From the NCBI GenBank assembly GCA_963930775.1, contig OZ005697.1, positions 1,054,001 to 1,118,000 of the forward strand: a stretch of 64,000 bases of DNA. The letters are read 5' to 3'. The notes below the pieces were generated by a model. The model saw only the letters and a list, made by a program, of their open reading frames with translations, was not told where the DNA came from and made no database searches. Of this stretch, positions 32,947 to 44,640 are shown one piece after another (position 1 is the first letter of the stretch; the number at the start of each line of letters is the position of its first letter). This DNA comes from Cliona cf. orientalis. Lineage: Eukaryota > Porifera > Demospongiae > Clionaida > Clionaidae. A program made the translations under genes and the position numbers.

Positions 32947-35900
32947 ATGTCTTCCTTTGCTCCTGCAAGCAAGCGCGCCCGAGTCGAGGCCAACTTTGAC
33001 TACCCTCCTGGAAGAGAGTTCTTTCCAGGTATTAAAATTCATCATGCAGTGCGAGACAGCGTACAATCACCAAGCCGATCCAACGCTGGTCTCGTCACTG
33101 TGTGCCCTTGTATGAACTCAGAAAGAGGGTTGGGCATGAGACTATGCATGATTTTGCCCACAAATTATAATTTTAATAATTATATCTCCAACTCCTTATA
33201 ATTATTAGTTTCTTTTCAAGTATTCCTTTTTCGCTGGTTTTCGGATTTATTACACTTGAACTGCATGCAGGTATTGATAAGATCCAGTACCAGCCGGATG
33301 CTCCGTCCAACGAGGTGTTCTGTTTCCGTCACTACAACCCGCAGGAGCTGGTGAGAGGTCGGACAATGGAGGACTGGCTCAGGTTCTCTGTCTGCTTCTG
33401 GCACACCTTCAGAGGCACAGGTGAGTTTATGAAAAATAAAAAAAGCTTGCATGCTGAGCAGTGCTATAATATTATGCTAATTATCTCAGCTCACATACTA
33501 TAGAGATTATGTGACTTTAGTTCCAGAGCTGCTTGACTTAGCCCAAAGCATGCCTTTTTATTTCCAAAAAATGCAACTGCTAATTTTTCAAGCTATTCGG
33601 CGCCTATAGAGAACCAGTCCCTGCAACAGTGTTTGCACCATATTCTGCTACATGTATGTGTTCCGATCTATTTAATGTCATAAATTATTGTCAGGTGCTG
33701 ATCCCTTTGGTTTCCCCACGATGTGTCGTCCGTGGGATGATGGCAGTGACACTCTCGACAATGCAAAGAGAAGGATGAGAGCTGCATTTGAATTCTTTCA
33801 GAAGCTCGGGGTAAGATAAAAATACGATTACTGCATAATATTGCATTGAATGATATTATGTCGTATCTACTTACAGATCAAGTATTGGACTTTCCATGAC
33901 AGGTTGGTATCATAAATAGTCATTCTGCTCTGCTACTTCAGTCTTTCCATGGCACCATCTTAATAATGCTTTCCGGCATTTTATAAGTTGCCACCCACAC
34001 TACTTTTTTCTGCAGGGACATCTCCCCCATGGGCAGTACCCTTGAGGAGACCAACAGGTATCTGGATGAGATGACAGATCTCGCCCTGGAGCTCCAGCAG
34101 CAGACTGGGGTCAAGCTTCTCTGGGCCACGTGCAATCTCTTTGCCCATCCCACCTACGCCTGTGGAGCAAGCACCAATCCTGACGCGCACATCTTTGCCA
34201 TGGCCGCCGCTCAAGTCAAGAAGGGGCTGGAGGTTGCAAAGAAACTGGGAGCTGAAGGATTTGGTAATTGAATAACATTAGGGTTGCTTTCGAGACATGA
34301 TTATTTCATGCTTTTGACCACTATTATAGAGAGGTTTGCAAGGAATAATGATTATACTCTGAAAGCTTCCATTGTTTTGGCCTTGGTTGTGTTATGAGCT
34401 GTGGTTATGTACTCAGTCTGGCTACAGTATAATTGTAATAATATGCTGCACTGTTTGTGCAGTAAAGGTCAGCTATTATTAATAATTATCATTGGGCCAG
34501 GTGTGGGGTAATTGGTTTAATATGAATTTGGTTTATGCTAGGTGTACCTTGCAACGATATGAATTTTACTTATAGTATGACATAATAATATTGTACATTG
34601 GTGCAAGAACATGCACTTAGGGGGATCATGCATACTAAGAATTTGGTATACTTTGCTAATAATAATGCCATGCAGTATATAGTCTAGAGAGATGATAATT
34701 AGATTAATGGTAAATCTGTTCTTTATAGTGTTCTGGGGAGGTCGTGAGGGCTACCAGAGTCTGCTCAACACAGACGTGAGGCGAGAGCTCGATCACATGG
34801 GCCAGTTCTTCAAGATGGCTGCCGACTACAAGAAGAAGATTGGCTTCACCGGACAACTCCTGATTGAGCCAAAGCCAAAGGAACCAATGAAACATCAATA
34901 CGACTACGGTTAGTGGATTAGTATAATATTCTTAATCACATACTTTGAAGTTCAGAATACAATTAGGGCAGTAATCAGTACTCTTACTTGTACGAGTATG
35001 GTCAGTAATAGCAATTAGCTTCATACAGAGCTATTATACTTCATGTGCAATAGCATGTATCATGTTAAATTTTTAATTATACCAATTTCCGCACTGACAG
35101 ATGCTCAGACTGTCATCAGTTTCTTGAAGACCTACGGACTGGACAAAGACTTCAAGGTAACTTAGGAACCATCTTTACTTTTCTTTTCACTGAGAGCAAG
35201 AGATGAAATACTCCTATGATTGCAGCTGAACATTGAGCCTAACCACACCACCCTGGCCGGCCACGGTCACGAGCACGACGTCGTCATGGCATCCAAACTG
35301 GGCATGCTCGGTTCAATTGACTCCAACACCGGGTCACCTGACCTCGGCTGGGACACCGACCAGTTCCCCATGGACGTCAAGAATGCTGCATTGATCATGA
35401 AGGTAATGCAGATTTAAGGTAAAGGGTCGATAATCAGATATGCTTGGATGGGTAATGGTCGTCAATAGTAAAGACTGCTCTGTGTGCCCATAGACACACA
35501 AATACACTCACGCACACACCCACCCCTAGGCTGTGATTGAGCAGGGTGGCCTGGCACCTGGTGGTCTCAACTTTGACTGCAAGCCTCGTCGTGAGTCCAC
35601 TGCCCTCGACGACATGTTCATTTCACACATTGGTACGTATGGCAGTCAATCAACTGCAAAGCACACACACAATAACTAGTGACATGCATGGCCTGTTTGG
35701 GACGAGCCTGAGCTGAGAAAGGAAAGGCTCTGTTGGACTGGACATAGATAGATCTATGGACTTGTTATCATGGTCACTGATTTGCTCCGGTCATTCCGAA
35801 CCTGCACAGGTGCTATGGATACATTTGCCCGTGGTCTGCTTTGTGCTTCCAAGCTCCTTGACGATGGTGTCCTGCCAGCTCTGGTGAAGGAACGATACAG

Positions 35901-36181
35901 CAGCTTTGACAGCGGCATTGGGGCAAAGATTGAGAAGGGGACCACTAACTTTGAAGAACTGGAGGTATGCATACATATATAGTACCAATACTGTCGGTCC
36001 TCCTGTAGCAAATCGCGTAGAGGCCTGGGTACTCTACAATTCCAAGAGTATCCACCACATTCAAAACGTAGTGTAGTAATTGTCCTTCCTAATCTAGGCC
36101 TATATCAAGAAGAATGGGTTCCCCTCAGCCCAGTCTGGACAACAGGAGAAGTACGAGACGCTGCTCAATAACTACGTCTGA
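32947..36181 (+). CDS. xylA: Xylose isomerase
   Basis: Eleven exons: 32947-33028, 33271-33420, 33695-33810, 33877-33902, 34016-34263, 34729-34908, 35101-35156, 35226-35402, 35530-35632, 35810-35964 and 36098-36181, totalling 1377 nt (458 aa, normal length for class II enzymes). It interconverts D-xylose and D-xylulose (also glucose and fructose) using two divalent metals. Visible active-site elements: catalytic His123 in [16 protein letters not shown] at 209-216, Glu254 and Lys256 in EPKPKEP, Glu290 and His293 in [11 protein letters not shown], Asp318, Asp329 and Asp331 in [17 protein letters not shown], and Asp361 in NFDCKPRR. There is no signal peptide; the N terminus has a short basic stretch (SKRARVE). 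Ten introns show it is a resident eukaryotic gene, not bacterial contamination. One exon is only 26 bp. Confidence 0.96.
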
Positions 36182-36973
36182 AGTTTTTGAACAAGTACGA
36201 ACCTTTATTACCTTTTATTACTTATTATAAGTGATGTTGTTGTGTTCTATAATGATCTTATTTTTGTGCCCATAATTGAATGTACATGTGTGCAATGTGA
36301 TACCCTGCTACTGTTCAAGTAGATGTCGACCACTACAAACTATTAAATTTTGGTAGCCACCCAATGAGTTAACTACAAAAAAGTAATCAATGTACAATGT
36401 CATGAGATTTTATGCTTGCATACTGGTAAGGTTAACGTTATGACAGAATTGCCTGTTTTGATAACTGAGCGTTCTATGAAGATATTCTCAGTTTATGTAG
36501 TGGCAAATGCATGTTAGTTTCAATTCTAGCGTAATACCCTCTGCATTGCATTTCTGAAACCTGATATATAGTGCAAATCTGCTTAATAATAATTTCCCAA
36601 AAGGATAAATTTACAAATCACATCTGTAACTGAGCTGTAACCAAACGTTGGCCCACCCACCCCCCTGTCTATCTAAGCCTAGTGCAAGGTACGCTGCCCA
36701 TGGGCCCTCTTTTGTGAGACTACTACTACACTGTACATATAATATTATACTATAGAGTGAAGCCTACCAGTAGCAGGAACTGAACTGCATTTATAGCCTA
36801 ACCACAATGGCATTGATACTATGGTAACCCAATTAACTGCACACATAACAACTGAGTATACAGGAACACATGAATCGGGTGGAGGCAGCAACCATAGAAT
36901 CACAAAAAGTAAAAAAAAAAAATGATCAATGGGCGAACGAAATGAACTAAATAATGCCGATAAAAACCTTGTC
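36182..36973. other. Convergent 3' flanks of xylose isomerase and the membrane protein
   Basis: About 790 bp, AT-rich, with short poly-C and poly-A runs. No gene or clear element is seen. Confidence 0.5.
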
Positions 36974-38234
36974 TTATGTTGAACCTCGATCAGATTTCGG
37001 AACTTTATGTGATGGAGCAGAGCTCGATTTACTCTTAGTTCTGATATCGTGGCACTTCCACACGACCAGTACAATCCCCACTAGGGCCAAAACCACCAGA
37101 TAGATGTAGAGCAGACATAGGTAGACGATCATGTTTCGACAGACTGTATCAGCCGACCGAATGCTGATTGCAAAGTACGTTCCGAGAGCGACCCACCCGA
37201 TATAGATGCTCAAGACTAGGCACACGATGATGAACAGTACTGCACCGATGATTTTGACAGCTTTAGGGAAATCCCCACAGCACAGGGAGAAGACGGAGCA
37301 ACAGCAGAGGCAGGAGGAGAAGAGCATCACAAGGACTATGATGCCGCTAGTCTGTAGGGGTGTGTGTATGGGAGGGGGGGGGAGTGAGAAGGAAGAAGGG
37401 GGAAGGAGGAAAGAGAGGGAGAAAGAGGGGAAAGAGAATAAGGATACGTATGAAGTAGTAGTATGCATGTATGTATGCATCTATGACATCATCACTCCAA
37501 ACTTTATATTCTCAAGCTCACTCTCACTGTAGTACAATCTCCTATATAATATTATAGTTCTTAGCCTCCATAGCTATATACATGCAATGCATAATATTAT
37601 GCTAGATAGCATTTTGAACAAGCCTGGTACAATCTAGTGGGGTTTCAAAGAAGCATTAATCATGGAGCTACACAAGGTCAGCTAAGTCACCAACCAACAT
37701 AATGTAAAGCAAACCTGAGGGACTTAGAACCAATACCAAAATCAGTGGCCCTAATAGATCGATCTAGAGAGGGTGGTGGCTGCATGTGAAAACACACCTA
37801 TATAGTCTTGCCACTTAGTGAAACTTGGAATTAAGTAGCTATAGTGAGGAGGTGGCTCTGCCTATATTATTATAACACAGTGACCACTGTATATACACAC
37901 ACAGATTCCACTGTATGGAGTATAATATAACAGTCATCACCATCACAACAGGACTGTGTGGGAGTGGGAGTAGGTATGGATATTCTATGTAGTATACAGC
38001 AGACTTAGGCCAATTCAACAACATCTACCATTACTGCTTCAATACAGGAAGACAAATTGCGCCGTCCCACATAAACTTGTAGCAATACAGCATCTTTGCG
38101 ACTTACGCTCAGGTACCAGACGTAGGCATCCTTATTCAGCAGTGGGATGTTCAGCTGGACACCACAGACACCTTTACCAGAGTTGTTCTTAGCAGGACCA
38201 ACTAGGAGAAGAGAGAGAGAGAGGGAGAGGGAGG

Positions 38235-38267
<33 letters not shown>

Positions 38268-39037
38268 GGGGTAAGAGCAAATGGGCTGTTAGTTACGAGA
38301 AGTAGGAAGCCATTCAGTATAGACAATATTATTTTGAGCATTGAATAATTATTAGTATGGCTGTCAACAAGCGCAGCAATGGCTTTGTCGATCAATACTC
38401 ACCGAGAAAGGCTCCCCCTAGCCACACCACAACAGTTGAGATGACTAGCGCTATCATAGCTGTGAAGTACATACGAACAGACAGTGAAATAAAACAACGA
38501 AAAGTATTGAAAACTACACTGTACACTGACGCACTATCAAACACCAACGAACAGCTGAAAAGTGCATAAATGTACGACTACTACTGATCGGTATTGTTAT
38601 GACAATAAGCATGCAGACAGGCTCACGTACCCCAACAGATGACTTGTGTCCATGGCGATGTACGACAGACAGCTCCACAGCATCTATTACAACATCCCTC
38701 CACCTTGTCCCCAACTCCATCACCAGCTGCACAGCATTAAAGAGAGAGAGAGGAGTGGAAATTACTTAAAAAAACAACAACTGTGTATAGTGTGTTGTCT
38801 ATTTTGGTCAGCCAATAGCTACAATAATCAAACTCACGTATACAATGTTCGATAAAGTACACCGCTTGTATAATATATGCCGTGTAGGATTAAAATTTAA
38901 CGGCCCTTGATTTCAGTTATACATTTTCATGGATTCTTACTTCTTTTTCGTGGGCCCTTTGGAACGTCTGGCAGAGCTGATTTTAGCTCCTTCTTGACGG
39001 ATTTCTCGACGGCTTTCGCCGCCATCTTCTGCATCAT
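36974..39037 (-). CDS. Small multi-pass membrane protein with Cys-rich N-terminal segment
   Basis: Five exons: 38941-39037, 38631-38726, 38403-38459, 38107-38201 and 36974-37351, totalling 723 nt (240 aa), all phase-consistent. The N terminus is Lys/Arg-rich and cytosolic-looking. Next comes a cysteine cluster (EGCCNRCCGAVC), one hydrophobic segment (MIALVISTVVVWLGGAFL), a hydrophilic loop, then three long hydrophobic segments in the last exon (the first is Cys-rich, SSCLCCCSVFSLCC) and a basic Ser/Lys tail. Four transmembrane segments are likely. The layout vaguely recalls TMEM272-like four-TM proteins, but I cannot assign the family with confidence. It is divergent from the N-acetyltransferase gene (295 bp apart). 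Confidence 0.72.
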
Positions 39038-39332
39038 GGCTGCTGCGGTAGATAAGAGGATCGCCAACTGCCCCAATCAACCGCCTAAACCGTCTCACTT
39101 TCTTGAGTGCTAATCTTGCGTCGTAATTTTCCTAGAAGCAAGAGCGACACCTAACGACATTAACGCCCCAGGAATGCAATATAAGTGCATCCGCCCTACA
39201 TTGCGCATGCGCGCGTGCGGGCAACACTTGCATGGGTTGCCCACCAACATGGTGTGATTGGTTTGTGGTATGTGCATGTGACATGCACACACTGGAGCCT
39301 ACAGGCAGCATTTATTTCTGAGTCAAAATTTT
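39038..39332. promoter_or_regulatory. Divergent promoter of membrane protein and N-acetyltransferase
   Basis: 295 bp between opposed start codons, with a GC-rich palindromic core TGCGCATGCGCGC near 39204. Confidence 0.5.
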
Positions 39333-40235
39333 GTGATGAATTTGAGCAAAGAAGAAGCAATCCAGTTTGTCACCAAATTGAATGTCCTTGGAATACCCAA
39401 TCCAGATAGGAAGCTTCAAGAAGAGGACCGTGTGACATTCTTGAATGAAATCATCAAGGCAATCTTCTGCTCAGTGCCCTTTCAGAACATCACTCTTCTT
39501 GTTCAAGATGTGGCGGACCAGCACATACCCACCATGGAAGAAGTCAAGGCAGATTTAATGGGGAATAGGGGAGGCCTCTGCTATGCCATGGGCGTGTTTG
39601 CGACCCACTTGCTTCAAGCTTTAGGGTACGATGCTTACATGAGTGCCGGCAGTATAACAATTTTTGACTCCGGTAATCATGTCGTATGTATTGTACGAAA
39701 TCTAACCGGCCCAGGAAGCCTGCATATGGTGGACGCTTGGTGTGGATGGCCTACTTTCGAAGCAATTCCTCTAAATTTCAAAGACGAATCTCCAATCTAC
39801 AAGTTTTCATTCTTGGAAGTCAAGTTCATCCGAAAGGGGACACTTATCCAACGGTATCACTGGAAACCGGGAGATTGCTATGGAGAAGAAATTCCTGACG
39901 GTGACCAGTACCTCGATGGATGGAAAAAAATGTGCGAGTTTGACGAGGCAATTCCAAGAGAACTTGCTTTTTTTGAGAAGCCAATGTCAAGGGTTTATAA
40001 ACAGCCTGGAGATCTGTCGCCTTTCTTGACGTCCTTTCGTGCGATTTTGTACAGAGATCTGAGACTCATAGCCATTCGGGATGGCACGCTGTTGCTTGAA
40101 AAGGACGACCGTAAAGTGGAACGTGTGAAATTACAAAGCCGTAAAGAAGTGTGCGAGGCAGTGATGAAGTACTTCCCACAGTTTACAGCTGAAGAGGTGA
40201 TGAAAGCACTTGATAATTTGAACCTATTGGAGTAG
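39333..40235 (+). CDS. NAT: Arylamine N-acetyltransferase, intronless
   Basis: A single exon of 300 aa, slightly longer than most NATs. It transfers acetyl (or another acyl) from CoA to arylamines, hydrazines or related amines. The catalytic triad is visible: Cys83 in NRGGLCYAMG, His116 in GNHVVCIV and Asp134 in MVDAWCGWPTF. The helical N-terminal domain with VPFQNITLL is also typical. I chose the first Met (39333); the second Met is the next codon. No splice sites are needed, in contrast to most multi-exon neighbours. That may mean retroposition, transfer from a microbe, or simply an intron-poor family. An AATAAA lies 94 bp after the stop. Confidence 0.95.
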   Translation: MMNLSKEEAIQFVTKLNVLGIPNPDRKLQEEDRVTFLNEIIKAIFCSVPFQNITLLVQDVADQHIPTMEEVKADLMGNRGGLCYAMGVFATHLLQALGYDAYMSAGSITIFDSGNHVVCIVRNLTGPGSLHMVDAWCGWPTFEAIPLNFKDESPIYKFSFLEVKFIRKGTLIQRYHWKPGDCYGEEIPDGDQYLDGWKKMCEFDEAIPRELAFFEKPMSRVYKQPGDLSPFLTSFRAILYRDLRLIAIRDGTLLLEKDDRKVERVKLQSRKEVCEAVMKYFPQFTAEEVMKALDNLNLLE

Positions 40236-40328
40236 AATCGATTATCTAATACTATACTATACTAGGATACTAGGATACTATTTTTTTAATTACAATTTTT
40301 CTTGCTGACTTTTTTTTCAGTTTTATAG

Positions 40329-40334
40329 AATAAA
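40329..40334 (+). terminator. Polyadenylation signal AATAAA of N-acetyltransferase
   Basis: 94 bp after the stop at 40235. Confidence 0.6.
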
Positions 40335-40361
40335 GGAAATTTTTTACAGCACACATTAAGA

Positions 40362-40367
40362 TTTATT
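40362..40367 (-). terminator. Polyadenylation signal AATAAA of the YHYH gene
   Basis: AATAAA on the - strand, about 50 bp after its stop and only 28 bp from the opposed signal, so the two transcripts overlap or nearly so. Confidence 0.55.
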
Positions 40368-40418
40368 ATTAATCATGCAATAAGATTAATTATTAATAAT
40401 GCAACAATCAGATATCAA

Positions 40419-41267
40419 TTAACATCCATACTTGTCATTATCAACTGTGAATGCAAACTCCCTTGGATTATTGGACACCTCTGGACATCCCTTGAAACAC
40501 CCAATCGTCCAAGGGAATGCATCAGGAAAATGGTAGTGATAGACGCTCACTCCTTCAATCTCGTGTGTATGTCCGTGACATTCATCGAGATCAGTTGGAA
40601 GCTTGCCACCCAGCGAATATCGTCCGTACATCCCATATCCGTCAAAGATCCACCCCAGTAGCTCCGAGTGCTCTCCAGGTTTGTCCTGTGGGAGTTGACA
40701 TGTTTCACGACCGGCACTCGAGTTGAAACCAACGCCAGAGTGGATGTGGTACTGATTGGTGGGAGCCGGGTGTCCTCCGCAGAAATCGACAGTGTGACCT
40801 TCGGACTCGACGGCGTCGACCCATTTCGTAGGCCCACCCTGATCTGGGCATTTTGAGCTGAATCCACATGGTGACCCCACACCGAAAATGTTCACTCCAG
40901 TCTTTAGTACACCTAGAACACCGAGCATGGGTTCAGGATCTTCCTTGAGGTACGTGATTCCTTCGAAGACTTCCTGTTTTTCTCCGACGGGAATTGGAGT
41001 CTTGGCCATTTTGGGATTTATTGGGATCCTGTAGGTTGAATCGAACACACAGGCATGGGCAGGATTTGTCCACGATGGATTCTTGTACGGGGGGCACTGT
41101 GAAGTTTGCATGTAGCGAAACGTACCGTTGGTTGTGATTTTGGCAGTGTTGTAGGGTGCACTTGTTGGGCACTGAGTCTTCCCTATTTGAGCACACGTGG
41201 TGTGGTGTGGCTGAGCCCGCACTGTGCAGCATAGAAGTCCAACAAATGCACACAATCCCAAGAGCAT
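40419..41267 (-). CDS. Secreted YHYH-domain protein
   Basis: A single exon of 282 aa. Residues 1-18 form a signal peptide (LLGLCAFVGLLCC core, cut before QPHH). The body carries the YHYH family signature: CGGHPAPTNQYHIHSG, GWIFDGYGMYGRY, then LDECHGHTHEIEGVSVYHYH followed by FPWTIGCFKG. The His-rich motifs suggest metal binding, but the biochemical role of this family is not known to me. At least ten cysteines suggest a disulfide-rich extracellular protein. It is convergent with the N-acetyltransferase, with 183 bp between stop codons. Like that gene it has no intron in the coding region. Members are common in bacteria and scattered in marine eukaryotes, so ancient transfer is possible. Confidence 0.85.
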   Translation of the reverse strand: MLLGLCAFVGLLCCTVRAQPHHTTCAQIGKTQCPTSAPYNTAKITTNGTFRYMQTSQCPPYKNPSWTNPAHACVFDSTYRIPINPKMAKTPIPVGEKQEVFEGITYLKEDPEPMLGVLGVLKTGVNIFGVGSPCGFSSKCPDQGGPTKWVDAVESEGHTVDFCGGHPAPTNQYHIHSGVGFNSSAGRETCQLPQDKPGEHSELLGWIFDGYGMYGRYSLGGKLPTDLDECHGHTHEIEGVSVYHYHFPDAFPWTIGCFKGCPEVSNNPREFAFTVDNDKYGC

Positions 41268-41652
41268 CTAAAAAAAATCATGATAAAATTAATAAATGTG
41301 GCTATGTATACATGCACAGTAGTATTACCTTGATAAACGAAAGCATGATACCTGAGATATAGATAACTCTAATTATATTATAGACTGCTACGTACACAGC
41401 AAGCCACACCAATTAATGATCGAGGCAAAGTATACAAACCATCATGTGATGTGATATGAATATTATAATAATTGCATAATGTCATGCTATAGCATTAATA
41501 AAGAAATTGCTATTTATGGAAAAGGGGTTAACAATGGTCAGCAAGTCACAAAAATTGCAATAAATAATTAGTGCTTACACAAGGTCATTATTATTACATA
41601 ACAATATTCGATGAGTTAACTTTTGGTAAAATTTAACACTTGAGATTATTCC
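41268..41652. other. Intergenic region upstream of the YHYH gene
   Basis: AT-rich, 385 bp. It contains the YHYH promoter and the FPGS 3' flank; a 5' non-coding exon of the YHYH gene is possible. Nothing else is seen. Confidence 0.5.
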
Positions 41653-44556
41653 TCATAGCTCATCTACAGTACAGCCCAGTGTGTTCATGGCTGCTCCCAC
41701 CAAGTGGAGGCTGCCAGTGATCAGTACTTGGACATGAGCTGCTTCCGAGACCTCCACAAGAGGAAGAACGGCAGATATCTTGGCTTCGGGACTCGGTGGA
41801 GGGAGAGAGGGATCTCGTCCCGCTGAACACCACCGCAAGGCTTGACTTAGACAGTTAAAGGTGGCCATCTTATCTTCTTGCATTGATGAGGTTGTGTGGT
41901 GATGTAAAGGAGCATCCTGATTGGTTGGGCTTGTCATGTGATTATCATGTGACAGTGATTGAAGTTCAAGCCATGCTTGTTTGTTGGACTCAGTTCTGGC
42001 TTGCTGACAGTGCAATGTCACCGTTAAATTGGTCTGATCTAATTATGAGAAACCAGTGTAATTTTAGATAGCTACCAGAAAGGAAGTGTAATGAGGTTGC
42101 TAACCTGCTGAGTTGGACTTGTGAGAGCTGGTGAGATTAGGAGAAAAGGCAACACATTGAAAACCACAAGTCTGAGTACGAAAGAGAAAATAATATCAAT
42201 AATGAGAGTCGATGGTCAACAAGCTAAGATAGCACCACTCACCAGAAGTGGTTCCATAAGTACTTTTGTGTTTCTCTTCCCAGTAGTGTTGAAAAGAAGC
42301 ACACGTACAACAGATCCTCTACAGCATAACATTAATTATTAGTTATCAATGATTATTGCAAATTTTTCACACTAAATATAAATAATTAAATAATTAATCT
42401 AATTCATGAAAAAAAATACTTACTGGATCGACTGAGCCTCTTCAGTAGCTGCCATTTTGAACCAGTTAGCACACGCCTATATACAAGTTAAAATAATTAT
42501 TAAGAAAATGCTTACAATTAACATAATTAACGTTTCTAATTACATTACCCCACTCACCCGTAAACTGTCAGGGGTGTGGCCTCCATCCAGAAAGTACGTT
42601 ACATTTCCTCTGCATATCTTCTGGTTTCTACCAGGCCATCGGCACTGACGCAAACCTACAGTCAGAAAAGACACATCATTACAATATTAATTTTAGTCTC
42701 CCCAAGTATCTATACCATGTATATATACCTTCGTAGAATTCAGGGGGGAGATAGAAAGGTTCGGCTACTGGTGCTCCGTGTAAAGTTTTGGTAGTATGCT
42801 GTTCATCAACACCTTTGGCAGAAAATCAATCATACAGTCAATAAATAATACCGTATAGCCAGAAATATTGGCAGGAATTAAATTTGGCGGTTGAGCCCAA
42901 AATCGCTATTGCAAGAATATTGGCGGATTTAAATTTGGCGGTTCGGTATGGGATTGCCATACGTATATATGCGAGTAGGAAATTTTGGCGGATTTTAATG
43001 TGGCGGTTGTAATATAGACCACCAAACCGCCAAATTTAATTCCCCGCCAAATTCTCCGGCTATACGGTAATTATTACAGAGAAAGATAGGCACACCATTG
43101 ATAATGCTCCACCTTCCTTTAGCCTGAAGCCAAGCTCTGCAGAGCTGGGAGGACAGAGACGCATTCTTCAGCTGGTGCTCTCCAGTGAGTCCAAGAACTA
43201 GCACATAAAAATGGGAAGAATACTCTTATAATAACTATCACAAACACACCTGTAATCGTATCATAGAGTTGGTAGACTATAAGTAGGGATGGCCAGGATA
43301 TGCCATATAATATAATACGTTAATTACTCATAATTATATAATAGCTGGTTAATTACTCATAATTATATAGTACCTGGTTAATTACTCATAATTATATAGT
43401 AGTACCTGGTCTTTCTCCGGGATAGAGTTCCAAATCTGGTGAAACCATCATTGATGTTGCCTGAAACATAGTTGACTTATCCCCAGCCCCCATTCCCAAT
43501 CACTAAAAACTACACTGAATGGGGTCTGGGAATGGAGCTAAAATTACACCACAAGATACAGTTATACAAGTGGATGAAGCAACATCTTCTGTATGATGAA
43601 GCAGTAGATTTTTAATAACCTTCAGTTCCTTGGCCCTCTCCACCAGTGTCTGCAGTGGGCCTGGGTTCTGGGGTACAGTGAACGCCGGATGGCCCGGCTT
43701 GCAGATGCCTCCCTTCTGCCAGGCAATCTGCTCCAGAGTGTCACCAAGGATGTCCGTGTGGTCGTATCCTAGCGACGTAATGCCACAAACCACAGGATTG
43801 CTGTTATATACCGTATTAATAAAAGGAGGGAATAGTAATTATATAATAATTATGTGGAAAGAGAGAATAGTGTGTGAAGTGGAAAATAATTGTATTATTG
43901 TGGAGGCTTACGGTATTATATTGGTCGAGTCGTAGGTGCCACCAATTCCCACTTCAATCACAGCAACATCAACCTGTACCCAATATTCAGAATATCTCTT
44001 GTGGACTAGTACATGTAGCTATACATACGTGAGATTCTTATACATATACCCATATTATATGATACGACGTACCTTCTCTTTTAGGAAGACATGGAAGGCC
44101 ATAACAGTGAGGAATCTGAAGTAGGATGGCATTTTGCCCTCATACTGGTCCTATTTGATATGGAGTACAAGAACATAAATTTAGTATTGAAAATCAGTAA
44201 TGTTATGAAATTTTAGATTTTACGCTGACTTTTGTGCCATCCAGCAAGTTGTAGCACTCCCAGAAGTAGGACACAAACTGTGACTTAGTGAGAGGTCTTC
44301 CATTTAGACGTATTCTTTCTCTTACTTCCAGTAGATGGGGCGACCTGCCAAGAATAACAGACACAACCACCAGTAAGTTTACAACATATATAGCATATCA
44401 TTAAGGTTCTTGATATCTAATTATATAATTATCCCAAACAAGTCCGTTAGAGCTGATGATAATGTGTACACACTACTAACGAGTAAAATCCTGTCTTTAG
44501 TCCATGAGCCCTCAAGATACTCTCACACATGGCACACACAGAGCCCTATAATGCAT

Positions 44557-44640
<84 letters not shown>

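Noticed and set aside
32947-36181. Bacterial contamination as the source of xylose isomerase
   Set aside because: Ten GT-AG introns and a shared promoter region with an animal SPP gene.
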